From NCBI RefSeq assembly GCF_016834455.1, contig NZ_CP069213.1, forward strand, positions 2,232,501 through 2,296,500: 64,000 bases of DNA. The letters run 5' to 3'. The position numbers were made by a program, and so were the translations under genes. This DNA comes from Shewanella litorisediminis (GTDB lineage Bacteria > Pseudomonadota > Gammaproteobacteria > Enterobacterales > Shewanellaceae). Below the pieces are notes generated by a model. That model was not told the origin of the DNA. It did no database searches and saw only the letters and a program-made list of their open reading frames with translations. Shown piece after piece: positions 1 to 8,745 of this stretch. Each line of letters opens with the position of its first letter. Within the stretch, counting starts at the first letter, position 1.

Positions 1-2
1 CG

Positions 3-74
3 ACGGCTGCTGATAAACAAGACAGCGGGAAGGTCGGACTTCTTTCAGTAATACGTGATTTTTTCTTCAGGTGA
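3..74 (+). CDS. Possible 3' end of an upstream gene (partial)
   Basis: A frame open from the left edge to TGA at 72-74 encodes 23 residues ending GLLSVIRDFFFR. The composition resembles a real C-terminus, but another plus frame (to TAA at 49-51) and a minus-strand frame are also open to the edge. I do not recognise the protein. About 80 bases separate this stop from rmuC, and I see no strong terminator there. Confidence 0.22.
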   Translation, partial: TAADKQDSGKVGLLSVIRDFFFR

Positions 75-155
75 CCAATTATCATTCTTACGCCCCTTGA
101 AGGCGATATTCGACCATGCCAAGCTTAGCGCCATCAGTCCGGTTTAAGGAATACC

Positions 156-1718
156 ATGACGCCGCTTGACCTTTTCTCACTTCCCCAATGGATAGTCATC
201 TCCGCCCTTTGTTTTCTTTTTCTGATGATCGGGGCACTGATTAATCAAATTCTCACCCGTAAGCGCTGGGAAAGCCTCGATGCACTCCGCATTGAGCAAC
301 ATCAAGCCGCCATCAGCGCCCTGGAAGCACAGCTGGACGAACAAAAAAATCAGGTCGACGACAGAGACGACAGGCTGAGCTTTTTTCAAACCCGCATCGA
401 AGAAGTCAGCCAACGCTACGGCGAAGCCAGAGCCGAAGCCCAGCGTTTACCCGAGCTTGAACAGAAGCTGGCAGACACCCATCGCCAACTGATGGAGGCA
501 AAGCTCGAAACTGCCAAAGCCCACGCCATGCAGCAGAGCATCAGTGCCAAGTTTGATGCCGAGCGCCAGGCATTTGAAGAAAAGCTGGCCTTGCTGGAAT
601 CGGCAGAAGCCCGGTTAAAGCTGCAATTTGAAAACCTTGCCAACAAAATTTTTGAACAAAGATCAGAGCAGCTAAAAGGACAGAATTTAATGCAGCTGGA
701 CGCAGTTATTGGTCCTTTAAAACAGCAGATTGACGGGTTCAGAAAGCAGGTCAATGAATCCTATTCAATCGAGCAGGCTGAGCGCAGCAGCCTCAAACAT
801 CAGCTCGAACAACTGGCGTCCCTGAATCTTAAGATGAGCCAGGATGCCATTAACCTGACCAACGCCCTCAAAGGCGACAACAAGCAGCAAGGCAATTGGG
901 GCGAGGTGATTCTGGAGCGCGTGCTCAGTGAAAGTGGCCTGCGCGAAGGGCACGAATATCACACCCAGCAAGAGCTGAAGGCTGACAATGGGCAAAAATT
1001 CAAACCCGATGTTATCGTCCACTTGCCCGGTGATAAAGATGTTGTGATTGACGCCAAAATGTCACTCACCGCCTATGAGCGCTACTTCAACGCCACCGAC
1101 GATGCAGACAAGGCACAGGCTCTCAAGGAACATGTGCTCTCGGTCAGAAGCCATATCAAGCTGCTGTCGCAAAAGGATTATCAGCACCTTCACGGCCTCA
1201 AAACCCTGGATTATGTGCTGATGTTTATCCCGGTAGAGCCGGCGTTTTTACTGGCGCTCGAGCAGGATCCCGCTCTGGTGGGCTATGCCCTCGAGCACAA
1301 CATCATGCTGGCCAGCCCGACCAATTTACTGGTCGCCCTGCGCACCATTCACAATATTTGGCGTTACGAATATCAGAATCAGCACGCCCAGCACATCGCC
1401 AGGGCGGCGGGTAAAATCTACGATAAGCTGTGTATCTATGTGGACGAAATGGACAAATTGGGTCGCGCTCTGGACACCGCACAAAAGAGTTATCAATCTG
1501 CCATGGGTAAGCTTACCACCGGCAGAGGCAACCTTATCCGTCAGGCCCATCAGATGCGACAGCTTGGGGTTGAAAGCAGCAAACAGCTCGATAAGCAACT
1601 GCTTGATGCCGCCCTCGATGACAGCCAGGAGCCGGATCAGGACGACGACGCATTGACAGATGGACTCCCGGGCAAAGGCATAACGCAAATGCCGCATTTG
1701 ACTAACCAGAGACAGTAA
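156..1718 (+). CDS. rmuC: RmuC family DNA recombination protein
   Basis: RmuC is a membrane-anchored protein with a restriction-endonuclease-like domain, known in E. coli to limit recombination between short inverted repeats. The 520-aa product has one N-terminal membrane helix (about residues 10-31), a long Gln/Glu/Ala-rich coiled coil (about 40-235), then the RmuC domain with GNWGEVILERVL (from about 246) and the nuclease-like strand DVVIDAKMSL (from about 295). The C-terminus is acidic and low in complexity. The start at 156 follows an AAGGAA ribosome site at 144-149. It lies 19 bases before slt and is probably co-transcribed with it. Assignment to the family is firm; the biochemical activity is inferred from the family. 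Confidence 0.93.
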   Translation: MTPLDLFSLPQWIVISALCFLFLMIGALINQILTRKRWESLDALRIEQHQAAISALEAQLDEQKNQVDDRDDRLSFFQTRIEEVSQRYGEARAEAQRLPELEQKLADTHRQLMEAKLETAKAHAMQQSISAKFDAERQAFEEKLALLESAEARLKLQFENLANKIFEQRSEQLKGQNLMQLDAVIGPLKQQIDGFRKQVNESYSIEQAERSSLKHQLEQLASLNLKMSQDAINLTNALKGDNKQQGNWGEVILERVLSESGLREGHEYHTQQELKADNGQKFKPDVIVHLPGDKDVVIDAKMSLTAYERYFNATDDADKAQALKEHVLSVRSHIKLLSQKDYQHLHGLKTLDYVLMFIPVEPAFLLALEQDPALVGYALEHNIMLASPTNLLVALRTIHNIWRYEYQNQHAQHIARAAGKIYDKLCIYVDEMDKLGRALDTAQKSYQSAMGKLTTGRGNLIRQAHQMRQLGVESSKQLDKQLLDAALDDSQEPDQDDDALTDGLPGKGITQMPHLTNQRQ

Positions 1719-1737
1719 TCACAGAGGACGTTTCACC

Positions 1738-3657
1738 ATGCTGAAGCAGTTTTACGGCATTTGTCTCACTTCACTGATGTTCATCAGCCCGCTGGTGTCC
1801 GCCGATATCAAGGATGACCGGCAACAGTTTCTCAAGGCAGAAAAAGCCTTACGGGAAGGTAATGCAGCGCAGTACGCCAAGTTGAGAAAGGGCCTTGATG
1901 ACTACCCCCTTGCCCTTTATCTCGATTTTGACGCCCAAATCGACACCCTGGTGATGCTGCCCGGCAACAAGGCCAAGACTGCCATTCTGGCGTTTCAAAA
2001 CACGCCACTTTACGGTAATGCCCGCTATCGTTACCTGCTTGCGGCCGCCAGGGGGGCTCGCTGGAAGGATTTTCTGACCATCAGCCCCGATACGCCAAAA
2101 GATACAGTGCTGCAATGCCACTACTATCACGCGTTACTGGCTGAGGGGGATAAATCACGCGCTTTTGAGGGTGCCCGCCGCTTATGGCTTAACGGCAGCT
2201 CAATGCCGGATGCCTGTGATCCCCTGTTTACAAAATGGGCCAAAGCTGGCCATCGCAGTCAGGAGCTTATTTGGAGCCGTATGTTCCTCGCCTTCGAAGC
2301 CCGGGAAGCGTCACTCTTGAGCTATCTGGCCCAAAAGGTCACCAACTACCCGAAAGAAGCCCAAAAATTGCTTGCCTTGTATAAAGATCCCCGAAACCTC
2401 AGGCACATGGACAGGTACAAGGCCAAGGCCCCTGTGATGGCCGAAATGGTAGAGTTAGGGCTTAAAGCGCTGGCACGCAAGGATTTAAAAGAAGCCGTTG
2501 CCCTGCTTGGTAAATACGAAAAATCCGGCCGGTTTACCAAGGTGCAGGCACAAAGCCTGCACTCCTTTATGGTTCGTCGCGTGTTACTGAGACAGGAAGA
2601 GTCGCTGCGAAGCTATGCCGACAGGCATTTACCAGTGCTCGCATCGGACGACCTGACAGAGCTTCGCCTCCGCTGGGCCATACGGGATGCCGACGACAAA
2701 GCCATCAGGCAATTTTTGCCGCTCCTGAGCACGGATACTGCGGCCAAAGATCGCTGGCAATATTGGCGCCTCAAGTACGAAAATGACCCCAGCGTCATCG
2801 ACTCCCTCTCTGCGCAGCTGGCAGCCGATAGAAGTTTCTACGGATTTCATACTGCGCAATCCCAGAGTAAGAGCCCATCCCTCAATGAGGTTAAGACTGC
2901 TGTCGATGCAGCCCCTTCTCCCCATGTTGATAAGACAGATGGAGCAGATCCCGCATTAGCCAGGGTGACGGAGCTCCTCGCGCTTGAGCGGCCACGTCAG
3001 GCCCGTGTGGAGTGGCTCGGACTCTTGGGTCGGGAAGATGCAGCCGGCAAGGCAAAATATGGCCATTGGGCAGTGGAAAACGGCCTCTATGCCCTCGCCG
3101 TCGATGCCTCCATCCAGGGTAAGTTCTGGGATGATTTGGGCATGCGCTTCCCTCCCGCGGAAGAGCAGAGCTTTGCCAAGGCCAGTAAACGCCATAAGCT
3201 CAATGCTGAAGAGCTCAGGGCCATCGCCCGTCGTGAGAGCGCCTTTAACCCTGTTGCGCAATCGGGCGTGGGTGCGCGGGGGTTGATGCAGCTGATGCCG
3301 GCAACAGCGAAACAAACCGCCAAAAAACAAGGCATAAAATACAGCGGCGAGGCATCACTGTATGAACCAGCCCTGAATATTCAGCTGGGCAGCGCCTATT
3401 ACGCGAGCTTGCTGGAGCGATATAACAATAACCGGGTGCTGGCAACGGCGGCCTATAACGCCGGGCCGTCGCGGGTCAATGCCTGGCTGGCACGCAGCGA
3501 GGGCAAGTTGGATGTGATGGCCTTTATTGAATCCATTCCTTTTACCGAAACCCGCGAGTATGTGCAGGCCGTATTCAGCTATCGCTTAATTTATGAACAT
3601 CGCAAAGGAGCGCCCCAGCCCCTTTTCAGCGAGGCAGAGCTTAAGTTCAAATACTGA
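1738..3657 (+). CDS. slt: Soluble lytic murein transglycosylase (Slt70 type)
   Basis: This enzyme cleaves the MurNAc-GlcNAc bond of peptidoglycan in the periplasm, forming 1,6-anhydro-muropeptides. The 639-aa protein starts with a signal peptide (MLKQFYGICL, cleavage near the ALVSADI-like region at about residue 22), has a long alpha-helical superhelical region (about 25-470), and ends in a C-type SLT domain. That domain carries the catalytic Glu500 in ARRESAFNP, the GARGLMQLMPATA motif and the AYNAGPSRVNAW motif. The length matches Slt70 of other gammaproteobacteria. A weak GC-rich hairpin follows the stop. Confidence 0.93.
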   Translation: MLKQFYGICLTSLMFISPLVSADIKDDRQQFLKAEKALREGNAAQYAKLRKGLDDYPLALYLDFDAQIDTLVMLPGNKAKTAILAFQNTPLYGNARYRYLLAAARGARWKDFLTISPDTPKDTVLQCHYYHALLAEGDKSRAFEGARRLWLNGSSMPDACDPLFTKWAKAGHRSQELIWSRMFLAFEAREASLLSYLAQKVTNYPKEAQKLLALYKDPRNLRHMDRYKAKAPVMAEMVELGLKALARKDLKEAVALLGKYEKSGRFTKVQAQSLHSFMVRRVLLRQEESLRSYADRHLPVLASDDLTELRLRWAIRDADDKAIRQFLPLLSTDTAAKDRWQYWRLKYENDPSVIDSLSAQLAADRSFYGFHTAQSQSKSPSLNEVKTAVDAAPSPHVDKTDGADPALARVTELLALERPRQARVEWLGLLGREDAAGKAKYGHWAVENGLYALAVDASIQGKFWDDLGMRFPPAEEQSFAKASKRHKLNAEELRAIARRESAFNPVAQSGVGARGLMQLMPATAKQTAKKQGIKYSGEASLYEPALNIQLGSAYYASLLERYNNNRVLATAAYNAGPSRVNAWLARSEGKLDVMAFIESIPFTETREYVQAVFSYRLIYEHRKGAPQPLFSEAELKFKY

Positions 3658-3676
3658 AACACGCTAATCATCTATC

Positions 3677-3693
3677 GGGGGCCAATGGCCCCC
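3677..3693 (+). terminator. GC hairpin after slt, weak terminator
   Basis: GGGGGCC and GGCCCCC pair around an AAT loop 20 bases after the slt stop. The following tract (TGAATATATTTA) is AT-rich but not a true T-run, so termination may be partial. Confidence 0.45.
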
Positions 3694-3795
3694 TGAATAT
3701 ATTTACGGCATACGGCTCACAAAGTGGGACTAAAGGTTATTTCCGGGTTGCAATATCCACGCAAATGCGATTTATTTGCATTACCTTTATTCCCG

Positions 3796-4593
3796 ATGTG
3801 TACCATGACGCCATCTTCTGACGCTTGCCCCCGACCTATTCTGATGGGCTGTGAATACCAACCCTTAGTCTGCCTGGCCACCGGCAACACTGTCGCCTAT
3901 GAAGCCTTGTCTCGATTTTACAGTACTGACGGCCAGCCAATTGCCCCCAACAGGGTATTTGAAGTGCTCCATGCTCACCCACAAGCGCTGGCAGAGCTTG
4001 AACTGGCGGCAAAAGCGTTTCAGCTGCACCATGCACCCGCTGACATGCCACTCTACCTTAACCTGGATCCCCACAGCCTGGCGTCCAATAGTCCATTCGC
4101 TGACGCACTGGCACGCTTGCTTATCCAACCGCTTCATCCTCGAAACCTGGTTATTGAGCTCATTGAAAATACCTGCATTAACGATGCCTTGATGGCCTCC
4201 CAACTGCTTCTTACTCTGCAAGGCGCCGGGCTGCAGGTGGCGCTGGATGATGTGGGTGCTCCCCACGCCATGTTATCGCTGGAGTTGGTTTCACGTGTCG
4301 ATTGGCTCAAGTTTGACCGCCATTGGCTAAGCAGAATCCCAGAGTCAGCAGACGCCCATTTACTTGAATCCCTGGTGTCCTATGCCATAGCTTCCGCCAA
4401 AGGCACTGTCATTGAAGGCATAGAAACCGAAGAGCAACGCCAACTTGCCGCAAAGCTTGGGATTGGGTTGGCTCAGGGGTTTCTATTTCGCGATAAGTTC
4501 CTACAACCGGATGAAAAATCGCCAATTTCGGCATCAATTTTGCGGGCATTTGACGTCTGTAAAGCTGGATCCCCCGTCGAAAATTGCGCATAG
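3796..4593 (+). CDS. Stand-alone EAL-domain protein, probable c-di-GMP phosphodiesterase
   Basis: EAL domains hydrolyse cyclic-di-GMP to pGpG. This 265-aa protein is almost only an EAL domain, with no membrane segment or sensor domain. The metal and substrate residues known from active EAL proteins are present: E36 of YEALSR, the Asn of LNLDP, Glu of ELIENT, the DD pair of ALDDVG, Lys of LKFDR, Glu of EGIETEEQ and Gln of QGFLF. Loop 6, usually DDFGTGYS, reads DDVGAPHA, so activity or its control may differ. The start is uncertain: ATGs at 3796, 3805 and 3844 are possible and none has a good ribosome site; a GTG at 3724 is open but adds unlikely sequence. It stands alone between slt and moxR. 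Confidence 0.85.
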   Translation: MCTMTPSSDACPRPILMGCEYQPLVCLATGNTVAYEALSRFYSTDGQPIAPNRVFEVLHAHPQALAELELAAKAFQLHHAPADMPLYLNLDPHSLASNSPFADALARLLIQPLHPRNLVIELIENTCINDALMASQLLLTLQGAGLQVALDDVGAPHAMLSLELVSRVDWLKFDRHWLSRIPESADAHLLESLVSYAIASAKGTVIEGIETEEQRQLAAKLGIGLAQGFLFRDKFLQPDEKSPISASILRAFDVCKAGSPVENCA

Positions 4594-4629
4594 TTAGGCT
4601 TTGAGTTACCCGCACCTGAGGATGAAAGG

Positions 4630-5559
4630 ATGCAGGAAAATACCGCAGCCCAAAATGCCACCGAACTGGAAAACCTGATTGCCCAACTACAACGGGTCCT
4701 GCTGGGTAAACCCAAACAAATCCGCCTGGCCCTCTGTTGTGTACTGGCCCGCGGACATCTGCTGATAGAAGACTTGCCCGGCATGGGCAAAACCAGTCTG
4801 AGTCAGGCCATGGCCAAGAGCCTTGGCCTCAGCTATCAAAGGGTTCAATTTACCAGCGACATGTTGCCAGCCGATATTCTCGGGGTATCGATTTACGATA
4901 AAACAATGAACCAGTTTGTATTTCATCCAGGTCCCCTGTTCAGGCAGATGGTACTCGCCGATGAAATCAACCGCGCAAGCCCCAAGACCCAAAGTGCGCT
5001 GCTTGAGGCCATGGCCGAAGGGCAGATCACCGTCGATGGTGTTACCCATCCGCTGCCCAAGCCCTTTTTCGTGATTGCAACCCAAAACCCTACCGATCAA
5101 TCCGGTACCTTTCCCCTGCCCGAGTCTCAACTTGACAGGTTCATGATGCGACTATCCCTGGGTTACCCCAGCAAGGAAGCCGAGCTTGCCATGCTCAAAG
5201 GGCAAGGGGAAAACCCGGCCTCGGCGCTTCCCCAATGCATCAGTCCACTGGGGCTGATGCAACTTCAGGCTGACGTTGACAAAATCACCTGCTCCGATGC
5301 CGTGCTGCACTACTTGCTGGCATTGGTAGAAGAAACCCGCACTCAGGGTGAAGGCTACGGCCTGTCGCCCAGGGCTACCAAGGCGCTGCTGGCCTGTGGC
5401 AAATCCTGGGCGTTCCTCAGTGGCCGCCAGTTTATGGTGCCCGAAGATCTGCAGGCGGTGTTTGTTGCGGTCGCGCAGCACAGGCTGAGGGCCAGCAGCC
5501 AACATCAGGGCCAGAGCCTGGCCGAACGTGTCCTTGGCGCTGTGAATCCCATCCGCTGA
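4630..5559 (+). CDS. MoxR-family AAA+ ATPase
   Basis: MoxR ATPases act as chaperones for partner proteins, often with VWA or DUF58 partners. The 309-aa protein has Walker A in DLPGMGKT (residues 48-55), Walker B in LADEINRA, a sensor-1 Asn in ATQNPTDQ and a C-terminal lid domain with LSPRATKALL. Ribosome site GAGG at 4618-4621 is 8 bases before the ATG. The stop overlaps the next gene's ATG by one base (TGATG), so the three downstream-coupled genes are one operon. The target of the ATPase is not evident from sequence; the DUF58 protein is the natural partner. Confidence 0.92.
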   Translation: MQENTAAQNATELENLIAQLQRVLLGKPKQIRLALCCVLARGHLLIEDLPGMGKTSLSQAMAKSLGLSYQRVQFTSDMLPADILGVSIYDKTMNQFVFHPGPLFRQMVLADEINRASPKTQSALLEAMAEGQITVDGVTHPLPKPFFVIATQNPTDQSGTFPLPESQLDRFMMRLSLGYPSKEAELAMLKGQGENPASALPQCISPLGLMQLQADVDKITCSDAVLHYLLALVEETRTQGEGYGLSPRATKALLACGKSWAFLSGRQFMVPEDLQAVFVAVAQHRLRASSQHQGQSLAERVLGAVNPIR

Positions 5560-6590
5560 TGGCAAAGGGCATGTCTGTCAGGCTTGAGCCATTCCTTGCC
5601 AGGCGTTTACCGCCCGCGCGGGAGCAAACCCTCAGCCACAAGGGGATATTCATTTTACCCAGTGGCTTTGGCCTAGCCTGGCTGGTGTTAACGGCCTTGC
5701 TGTATCTTTTGGGCACCAACTATCAAAACAACCTGATAATCGGCATCAGTCTGCTGCTCGTCAGCCTGTTTGTCAGCTGTATTATTTACAGCTACCGCAA
5801 TCTCGAAGGCCTTACCTTAAAGCGTTTAACGCTGCCACCCATCTACGCCGGCGAAACCCTCGCCATGCCATTACAGCTCAGCACCCAAAGGGATGCCCAT
5901 CAAATCGCTATGGCCTATCCAGGCATCAAACCTGTGTACGCGTCGGCCAATACCACGCCCACGGAGGTACTCATCCCGATCCCGACAGTCAAACGCGGCA
6001 TATTAACGCCCGGACGGCTTAAGGTTGAGTCCCGCTTCCCACTGGGATTGATGCGCACCTGGACCTGGGTTGACCTCGACATAGCCCACCCCGTGTTTGC
6101 TGTCCACAAGATGGATACCCTTATCCAAACACCCCAGTCTGAAGGCGATACCCATGAACAGGGGTCTTTGGTCAGCGGCATGGATGAGTATCAGGGATTG
6201 AAGAGCTATATACCGGGGGAGTCGCTCAAACAGGTCGCGTGGAAACAATTGGCACAGGGACGGGGCATGTTATCCAAAGATTTTGCCATGCCCCAGGGCG
6301 CGCCCCGCTGGCTGAGTTTACCGGGGCAGATGCCCGAAGGGCGGGAACACTGGCTCTCTGTGCTGTCATACTGGGTGGATGAACTGAGCAGTCGGCAACA
6401 GATCTTCGGGCTACGTTTACCCGGGATAAAAATCGCGCCTTCAAGTGGCGATGCCCATCGGCTGGCCTGTCAGGTGGCTATCGCCACCTTCGATTCTGCA
6501 CCAGTCAGTCTTGATGCAGCCGGGACTGAGCCTGAACCTGGCGCGAAAGCCCAAACCCAAGCGCAACCTCACATGGAAGGACATGATTGA
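5559..6590 (+). CDS. DUF58 domain membrane protein
   Basis: A 343-aa protein with two adjacent membrane helices (about residues 32-50 and 56-74) followed by a cytoplasmic region containing the DUF58 signature GMDEYQGLKSYIPGES and KQVAWKQLAQGRGM. DUF58 proteins are routinely encoded next to MoxR ATPases; their molecular function is not settled. The start ATG overlaps the moxR stop, and its own stop overlaps the ATG of the transglutaminase gene, implying fixed stoichiometry by translational coupling. The last 30 residues are a Pro/Gln/Ala-rich tail. Confidence 0.9.
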   Translation: MAKGMSVRLEPFLARRLPPAREQTLSHKGIFILPSGFGLAWLVLTALLYLLGTNYQNNLIIGISLLLVSLFVSCIIYSYRNLEGLTLKRLTLPPIYAGETLAMPLQLSTQRDAHQIAMAYPGIKPVYASANTTPTEVLIPIPTVKRGILTPGRLKVESRFPLGLMRTWTWVDLDIAHPVFAVHKMDTLIQTPQSEGDTHEQGSLVSGMDEYQGLKSYIPGESLKQVAWKQLAQGRGMLSKDFAMPQGAPRWLSLPGQMPEGREHWLSVLSYWVDELSSRQQIFGLRLPGIKIAPSSGDAHRLACQVAIATFDSAPVSLDAAGTEPEPGAKAQTQAQPHMEGHD

Positions 6591-8653
6591 TGGGACCTTC
6601 CAGTAAACATCACGCAGAAATTATTGGCCGCAGCACACTCTTTTGGTTGCTGCTCACGCACTTCGCCCTGATAGCCCCGCTGGCCGATAAATCGACCCCG
6701 TGGACCCTTGCCATCAGTGCCATCTGCCTGGTGTGGCGGGTTGGGATTTTCTACGGCCGGGTCGCGCGGCCACCGCGCCTCTTGGTAACCGGTCTTGGCA
6801 TCGCCTCCGCCGTCACCCTGGCGTTGGTCGGCAAACAGATAGGTCTTCTCAATGCCTTAATGAACCTGCTTATCCTGGGTTACTCACTCAAAACCATCGA
6901 AATTTTGGGTAAACGAGACGTGCGCACCGTGATTTTGGTGGGCTACTTCCTGATTGCCATCAACCTTATCGACAACCAGGGGATAGGTGCCATGGCACTG
7001 GCGCTGGCACTCTTCTGGCTTAACACCCAGTCCCTGCTGACGCTTTATCGAGACCCCGGCGTCAAACGCGATGCCCTCGCAATCAAACTGGTTTTACAAA
7101 GTTTACCATTGGCCATATTGCTTTTTTTGGTGCTGCCAAGACTGCCACCGCTGTGGATGGTGCCCAGCCTCAAAAGCAGTGTCACGGGGCTGGGCAGCGA
7201 ATTGGGATTTGGTGATATCAGTAAACTGACCCAGTCGGATGAACTGGCATTCAGAGCCAGATTCGATGGTAAGGTTCCGGCCAATCCGGAGCTTTATTGG
7301 CGCGCGCTGGTGATGGAAGACTACGATGGCGCCCATTGGCGCCAACACAGTGGGATTAAACGGCTCGAGCGGGAAGCATTTTTACTGGGCAGTGGCCGCA
7401 GCGAACCCGTCTCTGACCCACAGCTGAACTCAACAACGACCAAGGCGCCGTTGAGTTACGAGGTCATAGCCGAGCCAAGCGGTCAGCGATGGCTATTTGG
7501 TTTGGATGTGGCCTTTTCCGATACTCAGGGCGTGGTCAACCTTCCCGACTATCGCCTTTTTGCATTAAGACCTCTGGATGGACGCTTTCAGTACCGTGCC
7601 CGAGCATATGACACCCGGATGGACGTAAGGCTTTCTGACAGCGTTAGGCGCCTGAATCTCGCCCTGCCCGATGGCATTAATCCCCGCACCCGTGAGCTGG
7701 TCAGTAAACTCAAGGCCGAAAGCAGTTCACCGAAAGAATTTATTCAAACGCTGATGACAAGATTCAGCACAGAAGCCTATTACTACACCCTGTCACCGCC
7801 ACCGGTGGGCAAGGCCCAGATAGATGATTTTTTGTTTGATAACAAACAAGGCTTTTGTGTGCATTACGCCACCGCCCTGACCTTTATGGCCAGGGCTGCA
7901 GGAATCCCGGCACGCCTGGTTTCGGGTTATCAGGGCGGCGAGCTCAACCCAAGAGCCGGTTATGTCAGCGTTTACCAGTATATGGCCCACGCCTGGAGTG
8001 AAGTTTGGTTTGAGGATCAGGGTTGGGTACGGGTAGATCCCACCGCCATGATTGCTCCCTCTCGCATCCTCGACGGCTTTGATGCCACTTTCGACCCGGA
8101 TGAGAGTTACCTGGCGCAAAACCCTTTCAGTGGTCACAGATTTAAGGAAATCTCTTGGCTGAATAATCTCAGGCTACAACTGGCCAGTATCGATTATTAC
8201 TGGAGTGTCTGGGTTCTCGGTTTTGACAATGAGCGAAGGGAAGGTTTGCTCAAAGGTCTGCTTGGCGGCCTTAAACCCACCCGCCTCATCCTGTTTGTTC
8301 TTGGGATAAGTGCCGCCATTTTACTGTTTGTGGCCTGGCAAGCGGGCATATTGAGGCTGCCGAGCAAACAAGCGCCGCTGCTGGTAGCGTTCAGGCGGGT
8401 GGAAAAGTCCCTGGCGGCTATGGGTCTGCCACGGGAACTTGCCGAAGGCCCGGGAGATTATGCCGTACGGGTGGGCGCAGCGATGCCGCTACTGGCGGCC
8501 GACCTAATCCGCTGGGCCCAGCAGTTCAGCCACCTGAGATATAGCAGTGAAAAGCCTAGCCCGAGGGCACTGAAACGCTTTGTGAAAGAAAGCCGTGTCC
8601 TTGCCGGCCGTATCCGTAAACAAGGCAAAATTCCAGCCGCCACGCCTGACTGA
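6590..8653 (+). CDS. TgpA-type membrane transglutaminase-like protein
   Basis: A 687-aa protein with a DUF3488-type N-terminal membrane domain (about five to six helices before residue 190), a large periplasmic papain-like transglutaminase domain, a further helix near 565-585 and a short cytoplasmic tail resembling DUF4129. The catalytic triad is visible: Cys423 in GFCVHYA, His467 in AHAWSEVW and Asp483 in RVDPTA. TgpA of Pseudomonas aeruginosa is reported essential, but its substrate is unknown. I place the start at ATG 6590, one base into the DUF58 stop (TGATG), rather than the TTG three bases earlier. Last gene of the moxR operon; no clear terminator follows before recC. Confidence 0.9.
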   Translation: MGPSSKHHAEIIGRSTLFWLLLTHFALIAPLADKSTPWTLAISAICLVWRVGIFYGRVARPPRLLVTGLGIASAVTLALVGKQIGLLNALMNLLILGYSLKTIEILGKRDVRTVILVGYFLIAINLIDNQGIGAMALALALFWLNTQSLLTLYRDPGVKRDALAIKLVLQSLPLAILLFLVLPRLPPLWMVPSLKSSVTGLGSELGFGDISKLTQSDELAFRARFDGKVPANPELYWRALVMEDYDGAHWRQHSGIKRLEREAFLLGSGRSEPVSDPQLNSTTTKAPLSYEVIAEPSGQRWLFGLDVAFSDTQGVVNLPDYRLFALRPLDGRFQYRARAYDTRMDVRLSDSVRRLNLALPDGINPRTRELVSKLKAESSSPKEFIQTLMTRFSTEAYYYTLSPPPVGKAQIDDFLFDNKQGFCVHYATALTFMARAAGIPARLVSGYQGGELNPRAGYVSVYQYMAHAWSEVWFEDQGWVRVDPTAMIAPSRILDGFDATFDPDESYLAQNPFSGHRFKEISWLNNLRLQLASIDYYWSVWVLGFDNERREGLLKGLLGGLKPTRLILFVLGISAAILLFVAWQAGILRLPSKQAPLLVAFRRVEKSLAAMGLPRELAEGPGDYAVRVGAAMPLLAADLIRWAQQFSHLRYSSEKPSPRALKRFVKESRVLAGRIRKQGKIPAATPD

Positions 8654-8745
8654 GTTGAATGGCCTAAGTCAGTCTCATACAATGAGTTTTCTTTGCTCCA
8701 GGTAGCAGGGCCCTTTCTTGGGGACGCATTTTTCTAAGGGATAGC

